Origin: Rutstroemia sp. NJR-2017a BVV2
Lineage: Eukaryota > Ascomycota > Leotiomycetes > Helotiales > Rutstroemiaceae
Length of the DNA stretch: 64,000 nt
Direction of reading: 5' to 3'
NCBI GenBank assembly: GCA_002946415.1
Contig: NJPS01000046.1
Span: forward strand, 1,054,001 to 1,118,000
Part shown: piece by piece, positions 21,512-34,134 of the stretch
Layout of the letters: each line of letters begins with the position of its first letter
How positions within the stretch are numbered: position 1 is the stretch's first letter
The notes under the pieces: generated by a model
Told to the model about the DNA's origin: nothing
The model's database searches: none
Seen by the model: only the letters and a program-made list of their open reading frames with translations
Position numbers and translations under genes: made by a program

Positions 21512-21985
21512 ATGCAGATCCTCAAAATCACCGCCATTCTTGCCTTTGCGGCCACCTTTTCTGCCGCCGCCCCTGGTGCAAAGCTCAACGCTGTTACGAA
21601 GCGTCAAACCACTGAGTTTGGCCCATACCCCGAGGATGACTATGCCAACAGCAAGCGCCAGACCACCGAGTTTGGCCCATACCCTGAGGACGACTATGCA
21701 AACAAAAAGCGTCAAACTACCGAATTCGGTCCATACCCCGAGGACGACTATTCAAACAAAAAGCGTCAGACTACCGAATTCGGCCCTTACCCAGAGGACG
21801 ACTATGCCAACAGCAAGCGCCAGACCACCGAGTTTGGCCCATACCCTGAGGACGACTATTCAAACAAAAAGCGTCAGACTACCGAATTCGGCCCTTACCC
21901 AGAGGACGACTATGCCAACAGCAAGCGCCAAACCACCGAATTCGGTCCATACCCTGAGGATGACTATGCAAACAAAAAGGAGTAA
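21512..21985 (+). CDS. Repeat peptide precursor (candidate RiPP, Kex2-processed)
   Basis: One exon encodes 157 residues. A signal peptide (MQILKITAILAFAATFSAAA) and a short leader to TKR at residue 31 are followed by seven tandem 18-residue units. The unit is QTTEFGPYPEDDY(A/S)N(S/K)KR, and the last ends in KE instead of KR. Lys-Arg at every junction is a Kex2 site, so processing would free peptides of up to 16 residues that start with Gln. This is the architecture of ustiloxin, phomopsin and asperipin precursors, whose cores are modified by UstYa-family enzymes encoded next door, as here. Tyr, Pro and Asp in the unit are candidate targets. The ATG at 21512 is chosen because it starts the signal peptide, although the frame stays open upstream to 21263. 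The product is not one I recognise. Confidence 0.9.
   Translation: MQILKITAILAFAATFSAAAPGAKLNAVTKRQTTEFGPYPEDDYANSKRQTTEFGPYPEDDYANKKRQTTEFGPYPEDDYSNKKRQTTEFGPYPEDDYANSKRQTTEFGPYPEDDYSNKKRQTTEFGPYPEDDYANSKRQTTEFGPYPEDDYANKKE
21605..21982 (+). repeat. Seven 54-bp tandem coding repeats
   Basis: The repeats begin at residue 32 and run to the codon before the stop. Units 4 and 6 are identical in DNA, and units 2 and 5 differ by one base. Units 3-4 and 5-6 both follow the order SNK then ANS, which suggests expansion in 108-bp pairs. Confidence 0.95.
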
Positions 21986-23269
21986 CGTAAGAGATCTATG
22001 CACTTTTCGTTTCCGCAAGAATGAACTTCAAGACTAACACTTTAAATCGGTAGCTTCCTTTGTCCAAACGACGAGACCAACAGAAGTCGAAACCAAAGCT
22101 GGCAACTAATGCTTCCTGGCCGATACCTTGGGTTTCGCCACTATATCCACCCTCCATCTGGAGTTGTTTGATATATCGGGAATATCTTCATATTCGTACT
22201 TAGCAACAATTGACAACTTCGAAATACTTCTTTCTTGTACCTGGCCTACAATTCCATATGAAGTGATTTTGATCTGATATGAGTATTTACTGAATGCTCG
22301 AAAACTTGAAAGTGATAATCATCGGTGTGATTGCAAAACAAAATCAAGTAAACTAACTTGTTGTCTGTCAATTCCACAGTTCAGCAGGGGAGATGACTCT
22401 GCCCGACTTTGTGGCGGGAAACTTTCAGCTGAATGTCTAACTTCATAACCTTGACACTTGCTTGCGGGGTAGCCGTGAGGGGCGATTGGACCGACGCCAC
22501 TCAGCTCTTGAGAGTTACAAACCTGCCTTAAGAAAGCTGTGGAACAAGTGCTGTGCTGTGGAAGAGCTTTGATACTGCTTATCACATGACATGCATGCCC
22601 CTTTTCAGCTCGGCTAGCTTCTGGAACGATTGCTGCTGACACACTTCTTCAGCCTTCACTCCTTGAATACACCACCAAGTAGTACCTCCTTCAAAAGGTA
22701 AGGCTGCATCCTTTATGCCGGTGACCTGGCGGCGATGACCGGTCGATACTGATTGAGGTGCTGATTTGGTCCGGATGAGAGTATAGAAGCATCAAAGTTT
22801 GCAGAGTATATACAAAGGAAGTTATCAGATGCACTGTATCCAAGCTTGTAGGACAGTCCTATTCATCTGCCCGCGGTCTGTAGACTGAGGTCGTTGTTCA
22901 TACTCAAGCTTGCCAGCCACGCTATTTCCTGGTAGGTCAAACTATTTTTAAGGTATACTTAGCGAATATACAAGCATGCCAGTAGTACAATATCCTAGGG
23001 CGTACCTAAAATAGTGTGGATGCTAAGAACAGTAGTTCAGTGAGCTTAACCTCTAGCTAAGGATAACTTCATTCTAGTTTAGCCATTGGACTGCCAATAC
23101 AAACTGGTTAGCCGTGCCGATTGGTACGGTATCGAAACATAAGGAAATGGCGACGTGTATCGTAAGAGTATGGTTTTGTAGATGCATACTATGCTCTAGA
23201 TGCATTCGACAGACCAGGAGGCCAGGACTACCCTGGACTTGCCCTTCGATATGCCTCCTATCTAGAGGC
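21986..23269. other. Intergenic, 3' of the precursor
   Basis: About 1.3 kb with no supported gene. It separates the candidate cluster from the DUF3435 relics. Confidence 0.5.
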
Positions 23270-23699
23270 GCTTAGTCGAGACAATAGTAAAGCTCCCGGA
23301 AACGACCTTAGAGAAAGAGCTTCACCGGCGCAACGCTACTATCAATGCGGTCGCTGCCTACTGCAACTTCAAAGAGGCGGGAGTAGCTACCCAACCGTGT
23401 GGGAGGCCGGCTGCGGGGAGGGCAAGTCCGCTGCTGTCAAAGGAGACCATCCCACAGCTGAGAGCCGCGGAAGCCAAGAACCAAGCGCTAAGTATCGCTG
23501 TGGTATTGGTGTTTACAGAAGAGACTAACCATCTGCTTCCTCTGCTTAGGGGAGCAAAGATTACCATTTGACAAGCGCACCAAATCGTTTGCGAGTCCAA
23601 GAGACTTGACAAAACACTTCAAGCGGAAGCATTTGTCTAACATTAAAGAAAGAGATCGAATTGGGCGCAAGGTCGAACTTGACTCCGGAAAGCTGTAGC
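23270..23699 (+). pseudogene. DUF3435 relic, C-terminal part with zinc finger
   Basis: Reading the plus strand with frame changes gives LEKELHRRNATINAVAAYCN at about 23310, and then a Cys2-His2-like block: TICFLCLGEQRLPF, RTKSFASPRDLTKHFKRKHL, ending in a stop at about 23699. This matches the C-terminal tail common in DUF3435 tyrosine-recombinase-type proteins. Stops and frameshifts lie between the blocks and no intact start exists. Orientation is opposite to the N-terminal relic next to it, so the locus has been rearranged. Boundaries are approximate. Confidence 0.6.
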
Positions 23700-23879
23700 T
23701 CGACCTCATTAACGGGTCTCTAGGTCCCACTTGCTTTGAATTTGCTTCAAAAGTGCCGATCTTTTGCCGCTGCCTGGAATTGAAGATCTCATGGCCTAAG
23801 ATTCGGAGCCTCTTTGTGGGCCAAACGCCTCGCGTACGAAAGACCGAAACAGCAGGCGAAGGCAATGAAACCTAAGTAT

Positions 23880-24990
23880 CTTTCATACCGAGATACTCCT
23901 TCGTGAACGCGCACGTGAATTCGATCAGAATCCGATGGGGCCTGCAATTGGGGTCTCGAAGTAGAGTCAAAACAATGTGACGGTACCGGAGGCACAGCAG
24001 TGCCGAAGGTCGATTTCTAGAGAAAGCAGCCAGGTGGTGGAAGAGAGCGAGTTGGATGCGGTGACGGCGGTGCGCATACGTCTTCTTCGTCGTGGTCAAG
24101 TTGTTCTCGAGTGCTCCTGCAAGATACTCGACATAAATTGCTGTCTTCTCGCGCTTCTTCTTTGTCAGGTCCTGTTTCTTCGCCAGCTTCCTCAGGGTCT
24201 GATAAAGTCGCGAACATTTAGCCTCCTACTTGCGCTCATTCGGACAGCATTCAGTGGACAGATGAGAAGTGCTCTTTACCCGATGCGTTTGATGGTTCGT
24301 CTTACCCTTGATCTTCTCACCAGTGGCCCGTTCGTATACGAGGCCGAAGATCTTCCAGTATGTCCCGAGGATGTTGGCCGACTTGATGCCTGCAAGGCTG
24401 CTCCTACCCTTCTTCCGAGGTTGATATAACATGCATTCAAAGTAGGCCTTGAGTGTGCGGCGAGAGATTGCTTGCATTACCCCATCTACTTGCAGTACCT
24501 TGAAGTGTCAGGCCGACTATTTGACAGCTGAAGACAGCAGACAAAAAGAGAATAGGGCCCCACATCGACTGAACTAGTCCCCGATCATATCGCGGAGGAG
24601 GATACTGTTATCGCTGTAGTCCTCATCTTTATCCTCGGATCCGGCAGATTTATCCTCTTAATCGAGGTAGTACTCTGGCGGGTAGGCGTTACTATCTCCA
24701 GCCATCCACTCCAGACCGAGCAGATCTTCCTTGTCTCCATCGCCTCCTTCGACATCGGTATCGGCGTACGGCTCATGTTGTTGTCGGTCTCCTCTTGCAC
24801 ATTCTCTATATCGAAGCAACTCTCGATGTTTGATCTGTCGCTATCAAAAGCGGAGGAAGAAGAGCTAGACTCGGACGAATCATTATGCGCTTGTCCCTGT
24901 TCCTTTTCCTCAAGTTGTTTGGAATGAGCGTTTCGTTAGTAGGTGATATCCGTCCGGTGACTTCGGTTCGGGAACTGTCTTTATATATGC
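23880..24990 (-). pseudogene. DUF3435 relic, N-terminal and recombinase part
   Basis: On the minus strand, several frames together show the ordered landmarks of DUF3435 proteins. An acidic head reads NAYPPEYYLD then DEDYSDNSILLRDMIGD. ISRRTLKAYFECMLYQ and SANILGTYWKIFGLVYERAT follow. Next come KTYAHRRHRIQLALFHHLAA, RPSALLCLRYRHIVLTLLRD and ILIEFTCAFTKEYLGMKD. Stop codons interrupt it at positions where CAA or CAG would fit (TAA after YYLD, TAG after MIGD), as expected after C-to-T repeat-induced mutation. DUF3435 includes the captain recombinases of Starship giant transposons. This copy is dead. Confidence 0.75.
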
Positions 24991-25752
24991 CGCGCGCGAT
25001 TATCATTCGCTGATGATACTGTAATATATGAAATTTGATTTGAGTTAACTACTAGCATATGCCTGTTAGCCAACCGCTCATCTCGAACGTTGAAGATCTG
25101 TAAAAAGAACACCCAATTGGGGCACCCACTTCTTTTGCCCGTTTACCAAATTTGCCAATCTGAATTGTGACCTCATCACTCCGTGTTGAGGTTGTTCTGG
25201 ACTGGATGGACGCATAGCCTACTGCGCGGTCCGATTCCGTAAGAGGAAATGTGCGGATGCATCTCCACATAAACTGCCGGCATTGAGACAGTGATGGAAC
25301 GGTTGCAGGTCTATGACACCTAGCACTCTATCTGCTACTCTGTTCGCTCACCTGTCGTACCTCGAACAAGAAGCCGGTTCGACCTCATGGGTGCATGGCT
25401 GTAAGACGAATTTTCCGAATCATCGTGGTTCAAGCCAAGATACCCCGGATCTTGGCTGCGACGGAAATAGCAAGTCCAAAATCCGAACCACGCGACTCAG
25501 CCAATCACCGTTGAGTCCGCTTTTCAAGCACTTCTCGTCCCGCGACGTTTCTTCTTACCTGGTTTCCGATGGAGGTGCCGGCAATGAGATCATGATAAAT
25601 AGATTTCGAGCAAGACATCATGCACAAGTATCAATCTCTCATATGTCATTTCTTTCCTATCTCCAGTGGTAATTGTATATATATGTGATCCCTCAGCTTA
25701 GGTATCGTATACATTTTTAATAATTAATTCTCTCATATTTCTCTCCTTCATC
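24991..25752. other. Intergenic, promoter of the FMN oxidase gene
   Basis: No supported gene. A TATATATAT run at about 25675-25684 lies about 70 bp upstream of the next ATG and is a probable TATA box. Confidence 0.5.
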
Positions 25753-27258
25753 ATGTCAGACCCAAATAACCCAAATATCAAAAGCAGGAACACTCCACAA
25801 TGGGCTCTGTACCAGAGAGATATGTTTTGGAGAGACAACGAAGGGGAGCTTCCACCATTTAGTACCGAACCGGGAGATCTCGAAGATTTAGCCAAGGAAA
25901 CCTTGTCGAAAGGTGGGTGGTAAGTCTCATTTTGTTTACCAAGACTTCCATTTTCGCTCTGATATTGCGAGAGTCGCACCATGTCAATTGAGTATTGCAT
26001 CTCGAGACCTGGTTCCATAGCAATGATACTGCCATTATATCGCCTAACCATCGCCTGATTAGGTACTATGCATCCTCAAATGCTGGCCAGTCCTACACCC
26101 ATCTCGCGAACCGACAGGCCTTCTACCGACATCGCATTGTTCCTCGAATGCTCGTTGACACAAACAAACGCGATACGAAAACCGAAATATTTGGCCACAA
26201 AGTGAGCGCGCCAATTGGCTTTGCGCCAATCGGTATAAACAAGATCTACAACCCTCAAGGTGAAATTCCGGTCGCCAAGGTTGCCAAAGAGCTCAATCTA
26301 CCATACTGCCTGTCTACTGCAGGCTCGACTTCGATAGAAGAGGTTGGAGAGGCCAATGGTGCAGGACCACGATTCTTCCAGCTATATTCACCCCACGATG
26401 ACGAATTGACCTTGAGCTTGTTGCAGAGAGCGCACGATAGTGGGTTTACGGCATGCATCTGGACATTAGACACATGGCAATTGGCTTGGAGACATTATGA
26501 CACGGCGAACTCAAACTATGCCCCTTACCACGGGCTTCAATACGCAGACCTTGGAGCCTCTGATCCTGTCTTCCAGAAGAGACTGAAGGAAGCCGGCATT
26601 GACCCAAAGAAAGAATCGAACAAAGCTGGTGCTATGTGGATTGATAATGTCTGGCATGGTCGCGCATACTCTTGGGAGAAGCTGCCCTGGATGATGGAGC
26701 AGTGGAAGAGAATCAGTGGCGGTAAACCTTTCTGTCTTAAAGGTATTCAACATGTGGCAGACGCAAAGAAAGCTGTTGAGATGGGTGTTGATGGAATTGT
26801 CGTGAGTAATCACGCCGGCCGCCAAGTCGACGGAGCTTGCGCGAGTTTGGACGCTTTAGAAAAAATCGTTGATGGTAAGCAATAACCTTATTGTCCTTAC
26901 AGCATAGCTCACGGACTCCTTTTCCACCTTTCCACGTTTCAATTAGTGCATCAATTAACTTCTCCTAGCTGTTGGTGACAAAACTTACATCATGTTCGAT
27001 TCCGGTGTCAGAGGAGCATCTGATGTCTTCAAAGCTTTGGCCCTTGGAGCAAAGTTCGTGTTTGTTGGAAGACTCTGGGTTTGGGGACTGAGTATCAAGG
27101 GTGAACTTGGAGTGAGACACGTCATGAAGGCTCTGCTGGCTGAATTCGATATCCTGATGAACGTATCTGGGTATCAGAGCGTGGATCAGATCAACCGGGA
27201 CAGCATTCAGAGCCTTCCCAATTCTGCTAACATGATTTCTGTACGATCTAAACTATGA
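25753..27258 (+). CDS. FMN-dependent alpha-hydroxyacid oxidase/dehydrogenase
   Basis: Three exons, 25753-25919, 26063-26874 and 26969-27258, join in frame to 422 residues. The first exon encodes QWALYQRDMFWRDNEGELPP, and GGWYYASSNAGQ spans the first junction. The fold's landmarks follow: HKVSAPIGFAPIG (FMN and active site entry), LSTAGSTSIEEV, FFQLY, the catalytic VVSNHAGRQVDGACASLDAL, and the phosphate-binding DSGVRGASDVFKALALGAKFVFVGR. The family oxidises L-2-hydroxyacids such as lactate. The form resembles fungal lactate 2-monooxygenase-like proteins and has no cytochrome b5 domain. It is the first of three flavoenzyme genes in a row on this strand. Confidence 0.9.
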
Positions 27259-27493
27259 TGGCCGCTAATAGAATTTTGTCATGTATAATATATAATTTGA
27301 CAATAAACATACAAGAATTAGATTTTACCATTCAATAATTTCTCTTCAGGAGCAAAGTCTTCGCTGCGCTGGTAAAAGTCTGGTGAATTCATTGCTAAGA
27401 ACACTCCTTCATCGAGGGGTAACCCGGTGCCCCGGTGCCCCGCACTCGAGCCTGATCGGTAGGTGAATTTTATATTCACACCACCCATTGATA

Positions 27494-28046
27494 CAACGCT
27501 TTGCATAACTGACTTTAAAAACCTTAAATTTTAAAAACATCGATTTTCCAAAATCGCTATTAATCCCACTCTGTACCCTCAATTAACTCAACAACCACGT
27601 ACTGGATTATAATTATATTTGATCGCAAGATTAATTACTATAGTATCTATCATTTAAAAAAAAGTATAACATCTCTAGGGGCGTAGAAAGTGATCTCAAA
27701 TTTGAAGGGCAAATATTCAACTTTGGGTTCAGTTTTCTGAACCTCGGCTCAACGAAAATCACTTTTTCTCACTTTTTCTCACTTTTTCTCACTTTTTCTC
27801 GCTTTTTCTCGCTTTTTCTCACTTTTTAATAATTATTGAAAAATTTATTTATTTTATAAGATAAATTAAAAAAGAGATAAGATCTGAGTAGACCTCGAAG
27901 AGAGCTTTAAAATCAACTAGCATTTATCATTATAGGCCTAATATTGCAAAAGTAATTAAAGAAACAAGGTTTTTGAAAGAGTGATATTTTTAAAATCGAT
28001 GTTTTTAAAAAATTAAGGTTTTTAAAGCCAGTTATGCAAAGCGTTG
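27494..28046. mobile_element. MITE with 55-bp inverted repeats and TA target site
   Basis: The left end (CAACGCTTTGCATAACTG, then CTTTAAAAACCTTAA and AAAAACATCGATTTT) recurs inverted at the right end with only a few differences over about 55 bp. Both ends abut a TA dinucleotide (27492-27493 and 28047-28048), the target duplication of Tc1/mariner-type elements. The 553-bp AT-rich interior has no coding capacity, so it is non-autonomous. It sits in the intergenic region between two FMN enzyme genes. Confidence 0.85.
27761..27827 (+). repeat. 10-bp minisatellite inside the MITE
   Basis: Six copies of (A/G)CTTTTTCTC and a partial seventh lie head to tail near the centre of the MITE. Confidence 0.95.
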
Positions 28047-28264
28047 TAACGCATCTTGCCGGCAGGCGTGCCGAGCTCGGTGTCAATTGTCACGACCATT
28101 TCAAGCTATAATATCTTAGACGCAGGAGTGGTTGGAGCTGACTCTGCTGGGTAAATATCTCCAATTTCCTATCCACCTCATCTTCAGTGCCGCCGTGTTT
28201 ATCTTTCTTCTGTTCGTTGCCTTTCACATTCAATGAATGCGTTAACCTCATCTTGATTGCCACC

Positions 28265-29860
28265 ATGTCGCGCAGTATATCCGTAGAAGAAGTGTCTCAA
28301 CACAACCAGCTCTCAGACCTATGGATTGTAGTAGAAAACACAGTATATGATTTAACAGATTTTGCACCTGAACATCCGGGTGGCGCAAGCAGTTTGTCTA
28401 TCTCCCATCATCAATTCAATCTGCAATTAACTTGGAAACTAGTAATCCTTAAATATGCCGGTCGAGATGCTACCCAAGCTTACGCCGAAGTTCATGCCTC
28501 CTCTCTTATAGCCTCAACTCTGCCTGCCTCGAAGGTTGTCGGGACTCTCGACCTCTCATCGATTACAGACGAATGGATTAAACCCCCACCCGAAGTCTCC
28601 TCAACGAATGCTCCCGACTCCAAACCCCCTCTTGACACCCTTATAAGTACACATGATTTCGTTGCTGCGGCGGAAATAATACTTACTCCAAAGACATGGG
28701 CTTTCTACTCCTCGGCCGCTACAGATCTAATCACAAAGGGTAGGAATACCTCGGCGTATGCAGAGATTGGTCTCCGACCAAGGATATTGAGGAATGTGAA
28801 GGATGTCAATACGCAAATTACTATGCTGGGCCAGCAATTAGATGTGCCATTCTTTTGCTCGCCAGCAGCGATGGCGAAATTGGTGCATCCGCGAGGAGAA
28901 CAGGAACTGGCGCGGGGATTGAAGTCCGTGGGCTCGGCAATGTGCGTGAGTACAAATGCCAGTTTCCCAATTGCCGAAATATTCGAGAGCATTTCCCAAG
29001 GGCCTTCACATGCGTCGACTGGAAGGGACCTTCCAATCTTTTTCCAACTCTATGTTGACAAGGAGAGAGAGAAATCCGCGAGGCTCCTCAAACATATGGA
29101 AACTCTGGGAGTCAAAGCAATTTTTGTTACTGTCGATGCGCCCGTGCCAGGAAAGCGGGAAGCTGATGAAAGAGTAAAAGCCGACGAGACAATGTCTACT
29201 CCTATGAGTGGCGCAAAGGCTAAGAATGATAAAAAGGGTGGCGCGCTAGGGAGAATTATGGGGGGCTACATTGATGCTACTCTTTCCTGGTCTGATATCG
29301 CCTGGTTGCGACGATGTACCAAGCTGCCTATCTTACTCAAGGGGGTACAGACTTCTTTAGATGCAAAGATAGCAATGGAGCACGGTATAGATGGGATCTT
29401 GGTGAGCAACCATGGTGGTAGAAGTCTAGATACTAGCCCGCCTTCCATACTGGTACTCCTCGAGTTGCAGAAGAACGCGCCAGAGGTATTTGACAAAATG
29501 GAAGTTCTGATCGATGGTGGAATTATGAGGGGCACTGATATATTCAAAGCATTATGCTTGGGAGCTAAAGCAGTAGGCATTGGAAGAGGGTTTCTTTTTG
29601 CCCTAGGCTGGGGTCATGAAGGGGTGGAGAAATATGCCGAGAGTAAGTTTTGTCTAGGGCAGGCGCTTCATTTTGGGATTTTTTGCTGACAATTCATAGT
29701 TCTAAAGGATGAGCTGGAGACGACGATGAGGATGATGGGAGTAACTGATCTCTCACAAGTTCATCCTGGGATGTTGAATACAAGAGCGGTGGATCACTTA
29801 ATTCCAGATGCTGGGGAGGACCATCCGTATGCGAAATGGAGGCCGAAAGCAAGAATATAA
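28265..29860 (+). CDS. Flavocytochrome b2-like FMN dehydrogenase
   Basis: Three exons, 28265-28391, 28443-29642 and 29700-29860, encode 495 residues. The ATG at 28265 sits in GCCACCATG, a good fungal start context. The N-terminal cytochrome b5 domain has DLTDFAPEHPGG and, across intron 1, SIILKYAGRDAT then EVHAS, which supply the two heme His ligands. The FMN domain follows, with PFFCSPAAMAKLVHP, STNASFPI, FFQLYVDK, VSNHGGRSLDTSPPSI and the phosphate-binding IDGGIMRGTDIFKALCLGAKAVGIGRG. The usual GRQLD is GRSLD here. I see no clear mitochondrial presequence. The family oxidises L-lactate and passes electrons to cytochrome c. Confidence 0.9.
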
Positions 29861-30159
29861 CATTTAGCCATTGGAGGCATAACTTGCCGTACTTGCCACG
29901 CCTACTTGATCTCTGACCTACCTTCGCCAGTACAATTCGCAGTTTCCTGATCCGGAAACTCGCCCCAATTACCGGGGATTGCACTGATTGCTGGCAATTT
30001 TTATTCCCGGGCCCGTTCCTACTGGCACTCCTCTGTGGACTTATCTCAGTCACTTATCGCGGGGACCCCGCACCTTACCTAGGTAGAACATTCTCAACCC
30101 GGAAATTCTGTTTTCTAAAATGCGTCGTTTTGTTCAGTATTCTGTGTGATTGTAGTTGT

Positions 30160-32334
<2,175 letters not shown>

Positions 32335-34134
32335 GGTATACAGATCGCTCGAGCTCGGTGTTAGATCTTGTAGTCAGTTGCGCATCGTCTGACGAACTGC
32401 AGATGAGTTGTGAATTAACTTTGCTCAAAACATATGTTCAGACGACAAGATAACCTTTCTGCACTTCGAACACATCGTCATAGCTCACGGTATTCTTCCC
32501 ACGCAGCAGTGCATGATCGCGAATCCGATACAACATATAAGATATCTAATACATGTCCGTGCAAATGTCATGTAAGATTGACAGCTGCATCTGCAAAACA
32601 TCATACAACGTCAGCACTCAATGTCTTACGATTTAGCGTGAACCTTCTTAGCAGACAGCACTCGGACAGTGGGCCGTGTTTGGCCAAAAAGTATGCCGTT
32701 AACGGCCCATATGTTTACTTTTTCCACCTTATCGTGCTGTGCTTCGGACGGCTGAATCGGCACCCTGTACCAAGAGGTATGCGATCGGACCGTTGTGGTG
32801 GATTTGCTTTTTCCATATGTAGCCCGGCAGAGCGTTTCGTACTCCAAGCGTTCCGATATCGCCTGAGTGCTTTCTGAACAATAGGATAATTGCCGTTCAA
32901 TGATTCCAAAGATCGATTGTTTTTGATTGTTGGGCCAATCTCGCCCCAATACCAACCCCAACAGCGCAATGTCCGTAGTTTGGTTATGATTTCCAGAAAC
33001 ATGTAGGTGTGCTTGGCCTTTTCCATATGCAGTCATTTTAGAGAAAATTCGCAAGCATGTGGTGGTTTGGATCTAGTAGACTGATGCATCATGTACTTTA
33101 CTGCATTGATCTATTGTGTTCTTAATTGCTTTTTCGGATTGGCGCATCCAAATATTCAATTTTCTCACGTCTCATGCATCCATATCCAGCAACACTCCAG
33201 GATGTATTGGGGTCTGTCGTGCACCATCTTGAGCACAATGGATGGCACTTGTCATCGCCTCCCGCTCGCTCGCTCGGATAACCTTCTGTGCCGTTTGCCG
33301 ACAGCAAAGAATGCGACAACCACACACTTTAAGTTTCCTAGATCCGAACTTTAGATCTCATCACACCCTGCGGGAAACTTTCCGAGTCCGCAGCGCTGCA
33401 CACCTTTTCGGGGTTTAATATAAGCCCGCTTCTGCTTTTCAGCCCACGTCGTGCCTTATTGGTCGCTTACTCACATCGTCTCCTGGAAGAGGCAGATGGT
33501 CCGAGCGTGCAGCCCTCGGGCTCCCCCTCTCCCTGGGACCACCCTTTCATCCGCGAATATCCCCTTGCCCCCTCTACAATTGTGGCTAAAAACACGTCAT
33601 GTTCCTATCTAAGAACATCGAACACGCTTAATAGAGCACGGTGCATCCAGTAGTATCACCCAGATTATGCTCAGATGTGCATCTGGCCCCGCTCGGATGG
33701 TCCCGAAGGTTTCCTTTGTATGATCTATCACTCGGGCTAAGCTATCGCCGATTCTGAGATCGATGCTGGGACGACCGTGGCTTTGAGCGTTGGCAGCTTA
33801 GCATGGACCCCCATCACCTTTCTGATCGGAAGGCTTGCTGCGTTAAATATCCAGGTAGTGACCCCCGAATGCACACACACCATGCGGAGAAGTGTTTTCG
33901 CGCTTCGCAGTATAGAGCTGGAAATATTCTCGAGCTAGCTCAAGTAACAATGGTTGAGTGAGGGTACTTACTCGTTCTTGCTTGCTCCTTTTTCCTAAGT
34001 ACATACATACTTTCCGCTACAGTTTGAGCTCCCTCCTCCTCGTTCTCTTCCCGTGTCTTGTCTTGTCTATTACATATACAAAACGAATGTAGCCTTGGAC
34101 TCTGTGAGCGAGGCCGTATGCAATAAAGAAGATA
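32335..34134. other. Intergenic, about 1.8 kb
   Basis: No supported gene. Frames at 32434-33054 are short and lack motifs. It holds the 3' flank of the SdhA paralogue and the upstream region of the rhodopsin-domain gene. Confidence 0.45.
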
